Shown piece by piece: positions 1 through 7,869 of a stretch of DNA of 43,010 bases. The notes under the pieces are model-generated. The model did not search any database. It was given only the letters and a program-made list of their open reading frames with translations, and was not told the DNA's origin. Location: NCBI GenBank assembly GCA_030837785.1, contig JAUQYA010000088.1, forward strand, positions 1 to 43,010, given 5' to 3'. The position numbers and the translations under genes were made by a program. Source of the DNA: Albidovulum sp. (GTDB lineage Bacteria > Pseudomonadota > Alphaproteobacteria > Rhodobacterales > Rhodobacteraceae). The stretch's first letter is position 1; every line of letters begins with the position of its first letter.

Positions 1-1
1 C

Positions 2-1114
2 GGCGCGCGCGGCAAGGCCGCGCGGAAGGAGTGGGAGGCGCGCATGGCCGCGCTTCCGGCCGCCCGCAGGGCCGAGTTCGAGCGCCAGGTGTCGGGGGCC
101 GCGCCGAAGCGGCTCGCCGCCACGATCCGCGCGCTGAAGAAGCAGAACTCCGACCTCCAGCCCAAGGTGGCGACGCGCAAGGCCTCCGAGCTTGTGCTCG
201 AGGTCGTCAACCCTGTGATGCCGGAGACCATCGGCGGTTCGGCCGACCTGTCGGGGTCGAACCTCACGAAGACCGGCGACCTCGGCATCTTCAACGCCGG
301 GAACCGCAAGGGCCGCTACATCCACTTCGGCATCCGCGAACACGGGATGGCGGCGGCGATGAACGGCATGGCGTTGCACGGCGGCGTCCGCCCCTATGGC
401 GGCACGTTCCTGTGCTTCACCGACTATGCCCGCGGCGCGATGCGGCTTTCGGCGCTGATGGGCGTGCCCGCCGTCTATGTGATGACCCACGATTCCATCG
501 GCCTCGGCGAGGACGGGCCGACCCACCAGCCGGTCGAACACCTCGCGATCTGCCGCGCCACGCCGAACACCTGGACCTTCCGCCCCGCCGACCTGATCGA
601 GACGGCCGAGGCCTGGGAACTGGCGCTGACCTCGGGGGCCACGCCCTCGGTGCTGGCGCTCTCGCGCCAGAACCTGCCCACGGTGCGCACGCTGCACACG
701 GCGAAGAACCTCACCGCCCAGGGCGCCTATGTGCTGCGCGAGGCGGAGGGGCGGCGGCAGGCGATCCTCATGGCCACCGGGTCGGAGGTGGAGATCGCGC
801 TCAAGGCACGCGACCTCTTGCAGGCCGAGGGCATCGGCACCCGCGTCGTCTCGATGCCCTGCATGGAGCTCTTTGCGGCCCAGCCCGAGGCGTACCGCCG
901 GAAAATCCTGCCCGCGGGCCCCGTCCGCGTCGCCGTCGAGGCCGCCGTCCGCCAGCCCTGGGACCGCTGGCTTCTGGGCGAGCGCGGCCGCGAGGCCAGG
1001 GCCGCCTTTGTCGGCATGGAGGGGTTCGGCGCCTCGGCCCCGGCGGAACGGCTCTATCAGGAATTCGGGATCACCGCCGAGGCGGTGGCGGCGAAGGCGA
1101 AGGCGCTCGTCTGA
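2..1114 (+). CDS. tkt: Transketolase, C-terminal part (5' end outside window)
   Basis: Thiamine-diphosphate enzyme that moves two-carbon units between sugar phosphates in the pentose phosphate or Calvin pathway. The reading frame is already open at the first bases of the window, so the N-terminal cofactor domain lies upstream; 370 residues are visible, out of roughly 670 usual for the family. The pyrimidine-binding domain shows GIREHGMAAAMNG and HDSIGLGEDGPTHQPVEHL, both transketolase hallmarks, and the C-terminal domain shows ATGSEVEIAL. The first in-window ATG (position 44) is internal. It converges with manC on the other strand; the 143 bp between them contain no clear terminator. Confidence 0.96.
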   Translation, partial: GARGKAARKEWEARMAALPAARRAEFERQVSGAAPKRLAATIRALKKQNSDLQPKVATRKASELVLEVVNPVMPETIGGSADLSGSNLTKTGDLGIFNAGNRKGRYIHFGIREHGMAAAMNGMALHGGVRPYGGTFLCFTDYARGAMRLSALMGVPAVYVMTHDSIGLGEDGPTHQPVEHLAICRATPNTWTFRPADLIETAEAWELALTSGATPSVLALSRQNLPTVRTLHTAKNLTAQGAYVLREAEGRRQAILMATGSEVEIALKARDLLQAEGIGTRVVSMPCMELFAAQPEAYRRKILPAGPVRVAVEAAVRQPWDRWLLGERGREARAAFVGMEGFGASAPAERLYQEFGITAEAVAAKAKALV

Positions 1115-1257
1115 GCGCCCTCGGCCCTCGCCGGGAAGCGTGCGTAGCTCGCGGGGAAAGGACTGCCGCAGATCCTCCATCCCGCGCTCCGACATAGGGC
1201 GGCCGAGCACCGCCGGATGGCGCGTCCCGGCGCGGGCAGGCGTTCTGTCCCGCCGGT

Positions 1258-2664
1258 TCAGGCGCGGCCGAACTCGTCCTCGATGCGCTCGATGTCATCC
1301 TCTTCCAGGTAGGTCCCGGTCTGCACCTCGATGATCTCGACCGGGATGCGGCCGGGGTTGGCGAGGCGATGCACCTCGCCGATCGGAATGTAGACGCTCT
1401 CGTTCTCGTGCAGGATGCGCCGGTCGGTGCCGATCGTGACCTCGGCGGTGCCGCGCACAACGACCCAGTGCTCCGAGCGGTGGTGGTGCTTCTGCAAGCT
1501 GAGCTTCGCCCCGGGCTTGACCACGATCCGCTTCACCCGGAAGCGTTCGCCAAGGTCCATCGTCTGATACCAGCCCCAGGGCCGGTGATTGCGCAGATGC
1601 TCGACCGCCTCGGGGCGCCCCTTCGCCTTCAGCGCGCCGACCAGCGCCTTGACCTCCTGTGCGCGGTCACGGGGTGCGACGAGGATCGCGTCCGTCGTCT
1701 CGACGATGGCGAGGTTGTCGACGCCGAGCGCGCAGACCAGCCGGTCCTCGGAATGGATCAGGTTGCCGCGCGCCTCCATCGCCACCGCGTCGCCGCGCAC
1801 GGCGTTCTCGGCGGCGTCATGGTCCGACGCCGCCCAGACCGCGTTCCAGTCGCCCACGTCGGACCAGCGGAAGGCCGCGGGCACGACGACGGCAGCCTCG
1901 GTCTTTTCCATGAAGGCATGGTCGAACGAGATCGCCTTCACCCGGGCGAAGGCGTCCCCCGGCACCAGCATGCCGAGATCGGGCTTCATCGCCTGGACGG
2001 CGTCGCGGACCAGCCGCACCGCCTCGGGCTCGACCGCCGCGAGTGCCTCCAGAAGCCAGCCGGCGCGGAAGCAGAAGATGCCGGCGTTCCACAGGCAGCC
2101 ATCGGCGATCAGCCGGTGCGCCTTCGCCTCGTCGGGCTTCTCGACGAAGCGGAGCACCTTGACCGCGCCCGCGCCGCCCTTCACCGCCGGCTTGATGTAG
2201 CCGTAGCCCGTCGCCGGTTCGGTGGGCGAGACGCCGATCACCGCGACACCGCTTGCCGCCACCGCCGAAGCCGCGGTGCGGATCGCGGCGCGGAAGGCGT
2301 CGGTCTCGCGGATCAGGTGGTCCGACGGCATCACCGCCAGCACCGCGTCGGGGTCGTCCCGTGCGGCGATGGCGGCGGCAAGCGCCACGGCCGCCATCGT
2401 GTCGCGCCGCGCCGGCTCGATCACCACCCGCGCCCCGGGCGCCACCGCCTCGACCTGCTCGCGGATGGTGAAGCGGACGGCATGCGCCCCGATCACCATC
2501 GGCGGGCCGAAGCCCTCGCCCGCCGCGCGCCGCAGCGTCATCTGCAGAAGCGTCTCCTCGCCCACGATGGGCAGCAGCTGCTTGGCCATGCCCTCGCGCG
2601 ACACCGGCCAGAGCCGCGTGCCGGTTCCGCCGCACAGAACCACCGGGATGATCGTCGTCGTCAT
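1258..2664 (-). CDS. manC: Mannose-1-phosphate guanylyltransferase / mannose-6-phosphate isomerase
   Basis: Makes GDP-mannose from mannose 1-phosphate and GTP; the fused C-terminal cupin domain is that of type II phosphomannose isomerase. At 468 residues it has the normal bifunctional length. The nucleotidyltransferase signature CGGTGTRLWPVSREG lies near residue 11, and VEKPDEAKA follows at about residue 173. The cupin part shows NHRPWGWYQTMD and KHHHRSEHWVVVRG. It lies 39 bp downstream of the arylsulfotransferase-like gene on the same strand, so the two are probably cotranscribed. A phosphomannomutase that would feed it lies divergently about 1.6 kb away. The likely product use is exopolysaccharide or LPS mannose, which is inference. 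Confidence 0.95.
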   Translation of the reverse strand: MTTTIIPVVLCGGTGTRLWPVSREGMAKQLLPIVGEETLLQMTLRRAAGEGFGPPMVIGAHAVRFTIREQVEAVAPGARVVIEPARRDTMAAVALAAAIAARDDPDAVLAVMPSDHLIRETDAFRAAIRTAASAVAASGVAVIGVSPTEPATGYGYIKPAVKGGAGAVKVLRFVEKPDEAKAHRLIADGCLWNAGIFCFRAGWLLEALAAVEPEAVRLVRDAVQAMKPDLGMLVPGDAFARVKAISFDHAFMEKTEAAVVVPAAFRWSDVGDWNAVWAASDHDAAENAVRGDAVAMEARGNLIHSEDRLVCALGVDNLAIVETTDAILVAPRDRAQEVKALVGALKAKGRPEAVEHLRNHRPWGWYQTMDLGERFRVKRIVVKPGAKLSLQKHHHRSEHWVVVRGTAEVTIGTDRRILHENESVYIPIGEVHRLANPGRIPVEIIEVQTGTYLEEDDIERIEDEFGRA

Positions 2665-2703
2665 CTGCCTGTCACTCCTCGTTCCCGTCCCGCCCGACCC
2701 GCA

Positions 2704-3957
2704 TCAGTTCGCGCATGTCGGCACCTTCGCCAGATAGTCCGGCTCCAGATGTTCAGCATAGAGCACGAGCGCATTGTAGTCCCCGTTCAGGATGTTGTTG
2801 TATTCCCGCACGATCCGGCCCTCGGGCGTCGCCTCGATCACCCGGCCCTGGATCGTCGGCGTGATCAGCCAGTTGCCGTTCGGCAGATGCTGGTGCTTGC
2901 CCATGATGAAGCTGTCAAAGCCGAGCCCGGTGCCGGCGAAGAGATCGCGGCTGGCGCCGGTCTTCGGATCGACCGCGATGATCTGCGACCGGTTCCGGTC
3001 GGTGTTGTTGGAAAAGACCGTGATCGTGCCGTCGGGCTGGAAATCGGCGTCGTGCTGGTCGCGCCAGGGGCCGTAGGCGATCCACTTCACCTCGCCGGTC
3101 CGCCGCCCGATGACGGCAAGCGCGTCGATGTTGCGCAAGGATACCAGAAGATCGCCCGCCTCGAATTCGGGGAAGGCCGCGGCCATCCCGGGCAGCAACT
3201 CCTCCAGGTCGTTGGGGTGGAACAGATCCGCCTGCTCGCCGTAGTGGCTGTCGCGCTTGTAGCGGTAGCCGTCGGGGACCGTCAGCTTGAGCCGGTTTTC
3301 CGGCGATGTCTCGATGATGTCGTCGATCAGGTTGATCTCTTCGAGAATCTCTCCGGTCATCGGGTCGAAGCGGATCATGTCCTGATCCTCGGCGCCATAC
3401 CAGTTGTCGGTGGCCCAGGTCCAGTAACCGTCGACGCCGCGTTCCAGCGAATGGTGATAGATCCGGTCGGTCTTCGCCCAGATCGGCTTGCCGCAGGCGT
3501 CGAGCCGCGCCATCCCCGGCGCGTCGTCCCAGACGACGAGGACGCTGCCGTCGGGCAGCACCGTGGCGATATGGGCGAATTCGCTCGGCTTGCCCCCCTC
3601 GCTGATCCGGCTGTAGTCGATCGGGAAACTGTTCAGGATCGCGCCTGTTCCGTCCACAAGCTCGAAGACGTAGCCCTGGGTCGGCGGGTCATAGCGGTTG
3701 ATCACCCAGAGGCCGGGTGCGACCGCCGCGGCATCGTGAACGGCGTGGCGGTCGTCAGGGGCGTCGGCCTTGCGCCGCGCATAGGTGTCGCCGGGCAGGA
3801 AATACCCGGTCGCCCGCCACGACCGCCACGCCGTCTGCACGTCGGTCGCCTTTTCCCAGGGCCACCAGTTCTTGTAGGTCGTCCACATTCCGGCAAGGTA
3901 GGAGGTGACCGCCGCGAGGAAGACCGCGGCGAGGACGGAAATGGTTCTGGCACTCAT
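2704..3957 (-). CDS. Arylsulfotransferase (ASST)-like membrane-anchored protein
   Basis: A 417-residue protein with one hydrophobic N-terminal segment (about residues 5-24, possibly an uncleaved signal anchor) and a body of repeated beta-blade-like units such as HIATVLPDGSVLVVWDD, HDADFQPDGTITVFSNN and HQHLPNGNWLITPT. This His-x-x-x-x-Pro-x-Gly pattern is typical of the ASST propeller family (arylsulfotransferase_2 type). Classical enzymes move sulfate between phenols without PAPS; activity here is not established. It is transcribed ahead of manC, which suggests an envelope-polysaccharide role, but some family members in alphaproteobacteria have no known substrate. The start ATG has only a weak upstream AGGG. 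Confidence 0.75.
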   Translation of the reverse strand: MSARTISVLAAVFLAAVTSYLAGMWTTYKNWWPWEKATDVQTAWRSWRATGYFLPGDTYARRKADAPDDRHAVHDAAAVAPGLWVINRYDPPTQGYVFELVDGTGAILNSFPIDYSRISEGGKPSEFAHIATVLPDGSVLVVWDDAPGMARLDACGKPIWAKTDRIYHHSLERGVDGYWTWATDNWYGAEDQDMIRFDPMTGEILEEINLIDDIIETSPENRLKLTVPDGYRYKRDSHYGEQADLFHPNDLEELLPGMAAAFPEFEAGDLLVSLRNIDALAVIGRRTGEVKWIAYGPWRDQHDADFQPDGTITVFSNNTDRNRSQIIAVDPKTGASRDLFAGTGLGFDSFIMGKHQHLPNGNWLITPTIQGRVIEATPEGRIVREYNNILNGDYNALVLYAEHLEPDYLAKVPTCAN

Positions 3958-4312
3958 GCGTCATCCCTGAAAGGTGCGGTGGGGCCTTGACCCCCGAACG
4001 GATGCCAGCATAGGCGGGCGGGCGGCCGGGCGCGACCCCATGCGGCATTTCGGGAGGGATTGTGGGGCGGGCAGAGACAATTCAACCGGTAGTGCACATT
4101 GCGTCCTGTTCATCCGAAATCGCCCCCACGGCCCGTCAGGGCCCCGGGGGTCCAATCCGGCGCGGCCTGCCCCCAGTCGCGGCGCCGGCGCACAGCCTAG
4201 GCGCGAAGCGACGGGCGATCAATTCGGCCAATGGGCGTGCCCCCGCCGTCTCGACATCTGCGGCCGATCTGTCACAATCGCCGCGGCTAACGAGTTGACA
4301 AGGCAGGCGAAG
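3958..4312. other. 355-bp divergent intergenic region
   Basis: Separates the arylsulfotransferase-like/manC unit from the phosphomannomutase gene and must carry both promoters. I see only weak candidates: TTGACC at 3987-3992 with CATAGG about 16 bp later (plus), and TTGAAT on the minus strand around 4078-4083 without a good -10. TTGACA at 4295-4300 is too close to the downstream ATG to be its -35. Short open frames here have no homology that I recognise. Confidence 0.5.
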
Positions 4313-5701
4313 ATGGCACCGAAATTCGGCACGAGCGGGCTCCGCGGACTGGTGACGGAGCTGACCGACGGGCTATGCGCCGGCTACGCGCGCGCCTTCC
4401 TGTCCGCCGTGCCGCACCGGGGGCGGCTGATGGTCGGGCGCGACCTGCGCCCCTCCTCGGCACGGATCAGTGCCGCCGTCGTCGCCGCCGCGCGCGAGGC
4501 GGGGCTTGCCGTCCTCGACTGCGGCGCATTGCCGACGCCGGCGCTGGCGCTTGCGGCGATGACGGCGGGCACGCCTTCGGTCATGGTCACGGGAAGCCAC
4601 ATCCCCGCCGACCGCAACGGGCTGAAGTTCTATTCCGCCGGGGGAGAGATCACCAAGGCGGACGAGGCCGCGATCCTTGCCGCCTATGCCGGCGACCGGG
4701 CGGCCCGCCCCGCCCCCGCCACGCCCGGGCCGGGCGCGCTCCCCGCCTACCGCGCACGCTATGTCGCCGCCTTCGGCACCCGCGCCCTGACCGGGCTCAG
4801 GGTCGGCGTCTGGCAGCATTCCTCGGTGGCGCGCGACCTCCTCGCGGAGCTTGTCGCCGACCTCGGCGCGACGGTCGTGCCGCTCGGCCGGTCGGAGGTC
4901 TTCGTACCTGTCGACACCGAGGCGGTGGACGAGGCGACGCGGGCGATGCTGGCCGGCTGGGCCGCGGAGCACCGGCTTGATGCCGTGGTCTCGACCGATG
5001 GCGATGCCGACCGGCCGCTGGTGGCCGACGGTGCCGGCAGGGTGATTCCCGGCGACGTGATCGGCACGCTGACCGCGCTCGCGCTGGGGGCGGACACGGT
5101 GGCGACGCCGGTGTCGTCGAACACGATGATCGAGGCCTCGCGCCGCTTCGCGCGCGTGGCGCGGACCAAGATCGGCTCGCCCCATGTCATCGCCGCGATG
5201 GAGGCTGCACGGGCCGACCCTGCCCGGCGCACCGTGGGGTTCGAGGCCAACGGCGGCTTCCTTCTCGGCTTTCAGGCCGCGGGGCCCGCGGGCCCCCTCG
5301 CGCCCCTGATGACGCGCGACGCGATGCTGCCGATCCTGATGTCGCTGGCCGAATGCGTCCGCCAGGGCCTGAGCCTCGCGGCCCTTGTCGCGGCCCTGCC
5401 CGCCCGCCGCACCGCCGCGGACCGGCTGGAAAACGTCGCCACCGAGGCCTCGCAGGCGCTGGTGCGCCGGCTGGCGGAAGACCCGCGCGACCGCGCCGCA
5501 CTTTTCGCCGCCCTCGGCGCCGAGACCGGCGTGGACCTGACCGACGGGCTCAGGATCAGCTTCGCCTCGGGCGCCATCGTCCATCTGCGGCCCTCGGGCA
5601 ACGCGCCGGAGCTGCGCTGCTATGCCGAGGCCGGCAGCGAAGACGCCGCCGCGGCGCTTGTCCGCGACACGCTGCGCTCGCTCCACGCCCGCCTTGCCTG
5701 A
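4313..5701 (+). CDS. Phosphomannomutase / phosphoglucomutase (alpha-D-phosphohexomutase)
   Basis: Interconverts hexose 6- and 1-phosphates; given the nearby manC, mannose 6-phosphate to mannose 1-phosphate is the likely reaction. It has 462 residues. The N-terminus KFGTSGLRG is the family's phosphate-binding opening. The catalytic phosphoserine is in VTGSHIPADRNG (Ser95), the metal loop is DGDADRP (Asp229, 231, 233), the sugar loop is GFEANGGF, and the C-terminal phosphate loop is RPSGNAPELR. The variant SHIPADRN, rather than SHNP, resembles NoeK/ManB-type enzymes of alphaproteobacteria. Upstream in-frame codons exist, but the ATG at 4313 starts exactly at the conserved N-terminus. DUF4202 follows after 14 bp. 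Confidence 0.93.
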   Translation: MAPKFGTSGLRGLVTELTDGLCAGYARAFLSAVPHRGRLMVGRDLRPSSARISAAVVAAAREAGLAVLDCGALPTPALALAAMTAGTPSVMVTGSHIPADRNGLKFYSAGGEITKADEAAILAAYAGDRAARPAPATPGPGALPAYRARYVAAFGTRALTGLRVGVWQHSSVARDLLAELVADLGATVVPLGRSEVFVPVDTEAVDEATRAMLAGWAAEHRLDAVVSTDGDADRPLVADGAGRVIPGDVIGTLTALALGADTVATPVSSNTMIEASRRFARVARTKIGSPHVIAAMEAARADPARRTVGFEANGGFLLGFQAAGPAGPLAPLMTRDAMLPILMSLAECVRQGLSLAALVAALPARRTAADRLENVATEASQALVRRLAEDPRDRAALFAALGAETGVDLTDGLRISFASGAIVHLRPSGNAPELRCYAEAGSEDAAAALVRDTLRSLHARLA

Positions 5702-5715
5702 CCGGAAGGACCGCC

Positions 5716-6276
5716 ATGACCCGCCTCTCCCGCACCCTCGCCGCGATCGACGACGCCAATGCCGCCGACCCCGACCGCGAAGGGGGCGTGCCGGCCGCTG
5801 AGCTTTACGGCCAGCGGATGTCGGCGGAACTCGACCGGCTGTTTCCCGACGCGTCGGAGGAGTTGCGGATCGCCGCGCGCGGCCAGCACATCGAGCGCTG
5901 GACCTCGCCACGCAGCGCCTGGCCCGAGGGGCGCGAGGGCTACCTCGCCTGGCGGCGCGACCTTGGCGCCTATCACGCCCGCAGGGTCGGCGAGATCATG
6001 GCCGCCGAGGGATACACGGCCGAAGCCGTCGAGCGCGTCGGCCGGATGATCCGCAAGGAGGGAATCAAGCGCGACCCCGAGGTGCAGGCGCTGGAGGACG
6101 TGATCTGCTTCACCTTCCTGCGCTGGTATTTCCGGCTCTTCGCGGAAGGCCGCGACGCCGGCGGGCTGGAGCGGATCGTGGCGAAGACCGCCCGCAAGAT
6201 GTCGGCGGAGGCGCGCGCCCGGGCGCTGGCCGAATTCGCCCTGCCCGAGCCCTTCGCCGCGGCCTTCCGCGGCTGA
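5716..6276 (+). CDS. DUF4202 family protein
   Basis: A 186-residue soluble protein that matches the DUF4202 pattern: ARGQHIERW (about 52-60), a YLAWRRDLGAYHA segment (about 76-88) and EDVICFTFLRWYF (about 128-140). The conserved His residues suggest an HD-like helical fold, but no reaction is known to me. The start is supported by GGAAGGA a few bases upstream of the ATG. It begins 14 bp after the phosphomannomutase stop, so it is probably in the same transcript. No link between DUF4202 and sugar metabolism is established; in other bacteria such genes often sit near sulfur or nitrogen assimilation genes, which I do not see here. Confidence 0.85.
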   Translation: MTRLSRTLAAIDDANAADPDREGGVPAAELYGQRMSAELDRLFPDASEELRIAARGQHIERWTSPRSAWPEGREGYLAWRRDLGAYHARRVGEIMAAEGYTAEAVERVGRMIRKEGIKRDPEVQALEDVICFTFLRWYFRLFAEGRDAGGLERIVAKTARKMSAEARARALAEFALPEPFAAAFRG

Positions 6277-6449
6277 GTCCGGCGCGAATGGGCACGGATG
6301 GCCACAGACGGGCGGCAAGGACGGGATCGGTGTTTCCGGAACATGGTCTTTCCCCGGTTCGCCCACTGGAACTGTTGCCGGAAGGACTCGCAATCCGGCG
6401 GAATGCCGCGCCGCGGCTTGGCGCGCCGCGTATCGTGACGCAGAATCAC

Positions 6450-6478
6450 TTGACGGGGCCATGACCCGGACATATCTG
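6450..6478 (+). promoter_or_regulatory. Candidate sigma-70 promoter upstream of the small gene at 6570
   Basis: TTGACG (6450-6455) and TATCTG (6473-6478) are separated by exactly 17 bp. The -35 matches consensus at 5 of 6 positions and the -10 at 4 of 6. It would start transcription near 6485 and could drive the small gene, the TfoX-like gene, or both. Confidence 0.4.
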
Positions 6479-6569
6479 CGCCGCGCCATAGCCACCGTGA
6501 CGAGTGAGCATGGACAGAGGACAGGTCGCAGCACGCGGGCCGAACGCCCGCACGGGAAGGATGAAACGG

Positions 6570-6734
6570 ATGGACATGCCGAAGCAGATGGGCGCCGAAG
6601 GCGCGGGCGAGCACCGCCAGCAGCAGGGCGATACCGTCGAGCGCGCCAAGCGTCGCGAAACCCAGCAGCAGCTTGCCGAAACCCCGGCCGAGCAGATGCG
6701 GCCGGTGCATTTCAGCGACTGGGCCTCGATCTGA
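6570..6734 (+). CDS. Small hydrophilic hypothetical protein (54 aa)
   Basis: A short, very hydrophilic, Gln/Glu/Arg-rich protein that ends in ...RPVHFSDWASI. I recognise no family. GGAAGG at 6555-6560 is 9 bp before this ATG, which is why I prefer it over in-frame starts at 6504 (GTG), 6510 and 6561; the last has the same GGAAGG directly abutting it. A promoter-like pair lies about 100 bp upstream. No membrane segment or signal peptide is visible. Such charged small proteins may be DNA- or protein-binding, but this is only a composition argument. It could also be non-coding leader sequence for the downstream gene. Confidence 0.4.
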   Translation: MDMPKQMGAEGAGEHRQQQGDTVERAKRRETQQQLAETPAEQMRPVHFSDWASI

Positions 6735-6765
6735 TCCTTTCCGCCGCGCGGGCCTGACGCTACGC

Positions 6766-6840
6766 TCCGGGCCGGCAGGCCCGGATGAACGTCCTCGGGC
6801 CGGCAGGCCCGGACGGCGGCGCCCCTGGCCCGGAGGCCCG
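6766..6840 (+). repeat. Row of three short GC-rich hairpins before the TfoX-like gene
   Basis: The first is a perfect 8-bp stem, TCCGGGCC-GGCA-GGCCCGGA (6766-6785). The second repeats the core CGGGCC-GGCA-GGCCCG (6795-6810), about 28 bp on. A third, weaker one, GGCC-CGGA-GGCC, lies at 6828-6839 and contains the GGAGG that would be the ribosome binding site of the gene at 6842. None has a T-run, so they do not look like simple terminators. Confidence 0.6.
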
Positions 6841-6841
6841 G

Positions 6842-7237
6842 ATGACCATGCCCGTCTCGACCATTCCCAACATCGGCCCCGCCACCGAGGCGGCCTTCGC
6901 GCGCGCCGGAATCACCAGCGCCGAAAGCCTGCGCGCGATGGGCGCGGATGCCGCCTATCTGCGCTGGCTCAACGCCGGGCTCGCGCCCCATTTCATCGGC
7001 TACTACGCGCTGGTGATGGGGCTTCAGGGCCGGCCCTGGAACGACTGCCGGGGCGCGGAAAAGCAGGCGCTGCGCGCCCGGTTCGATGCGCTGAAGGCCG
7101 CGGCGGAGAGCGCGCGGCACCCCGGCGACCTGCCCGCGGGCATCGAGAAGGCCTTCGACGAGATCGGCCTGGTTCCGCGCCGGCCGGCGGGCGCCCCCGG
7201 AAAGAAAACGGCCGCCCCGGGGGGCGGCCGCGGCTGA
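6842..7237 (+). CDS. TfoX/Sxy C-terminal domain protein
   Basis: A 131-residue protein with the TfoX C-terminal (helix-hairpin-helix-like) domain: IPNIGPATEAAFARAGI (about 7-23), then AAYLRWLNAGLAPHFIGYYALVMG-type sequence to about residue 60. In Haemophilus and E. coli Sxy/TfoX regulates competence genes, but that protein also has an N-terminal domain that is missing here; stand-alone C-terminal domains are common and of unknown role. I chose ATG 6842 (GGAGG 5 bp upstream); an ATG at 6848 is equally possible, and one at 6785 would add a Gly/Pro-rich stretch encoded by the hairpin repeats. The last 10 codons overlap the ndk terminator. Confidence 0.8.
   Translation: MTMPVSTIPNIGPATEAAFARAGITSAESLRAMGADAAYLRWLNAGLAPHFIGYYALVMGLQGRPWNDCRGAEKQALRARFDALKAAAESARHPGDLPAGIEKAFDEIGLVPRRPAGAPGKKTAAPGGGRG
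7201..7230 (-). terminator. Intrinsic terminator of ndk, embedded in the TfoX-like coding end
   Basis: Read on the minus strand, an 8-bp stem CGGCCGCC/GGCGGCCG (7223-7230 with 7209-7216, 6-nt loop) is followed by TTTTCTTT (complement of 7201-7208). It starts 24 bp after the ndk stop codon. The same bases encode the Lys- and Gly-rich C-terminus of the convergent plus-strand gene. Confidence 0.75.
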
Positions 7238-7253
7238 CCGTTGTGCGGCGCAC

Positions 7254-7676
7254 TCAGCCGACGAGTTCGAGCCCGGAGAAGAAATAGGCGATCTCGACCG
7301 CCGCAGTTTCCGGCGCGTCCGACCCGTGGACCGAGTTTTCGCCGACCGACAGCGCGAAGTCCTTGCGGATCGTGCCGGGGGCCGCGTTCGCCGGGTTGGT
7401 CGCGCCCATCACCTCGCGGTTCTTCGCGATCGCATTGTCGCCTTCCAGAACCTGCACCACGACCGGCTCGGAGGCCATGAATTCGCAAAGCTCGCCGTAG
7501 AAGGGACGCTCCTTGTGGACCTCGTAGAACTTGCCGGCCTGCGCCAGGCTCAGGTGGATGCGCTTCTGCGCGACGATCCTGAGGCCCGCCTCCTCGAACT
7601 TGGCGTTGATCTTGCCGGTGAGGTTGCGACGCGTCGCGTCGGGCTTGATGATGGACAGGGTGCGTTCGATCGCCAT
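7254..7676 (-). CDS. ndk: Nucleoside diphosphate kinase
   Basis: Transfers the gamma phosphate between nucleoside triphosphates and diphosphates, keeping NTP and dNTP pools balanced in the cytosol. At 140 residues it has the usual length. It opens MAIERTLSIIKPDATRRN and carries the active-site loop NSVHGSDA, where His117 is the phosphorylated histidine. I used the ATG at 7676 because an upstream in-frame start adds 25 residues unlike the family. It is monocistronic, converges with the TfoX-like gene, and has its own terminator. Confidence 0.97.
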   Translation of the reverse strand: MAIERTLSIIKPDATRRNLTGKINAKFEEAGLRIVAQKRIHLSLAQAGKFYEVHKERPFYGELCEFMASEPVVVQVLEGDNAIAKNREVMGATNPANAAPGTIRKDFALSVGENSVHGSDAPETAAVEIAYFFSGLELVG

Positions 7677-7869
7677 GACGGATGCCTTTGCTGCGGGCCG
7701 GGGCGCGCGCGTGCACGGCCCGGCGGGATTTGATCGCGCGCCTGCTAGCACGGGCGGGCGCGATTGAAAAGGTGGCGCTGCCCCCCGGGGCCCCGGGATA
7801 TTCCGGCCGGACCGACGGGAGCGAAAGCCGGCGCTTCCGCCCTGCCCGCCACTCTGCTATCGCGAGCCC

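Noticed and set aside
1369..3990. A very long open frame (873 codons) on the plus strand opposite manC and the arylsulfotransferase-like gene
   Set aside because: Its product is Arg/His/Asp-rich low-complexity sequence, as expected from antisense reading of a GC-rich gene; the minus-strand genes have clear family motifs. The same holds for frames at 7024-10029, 14002-16194 and 17154-19817.
4062..4298. 78-codon open frame in the intergenic region before the phosphomannomutase gene
   Set aside because: No ribosome binding site, composition of an untranslated GC-rich region and no family resemblance.
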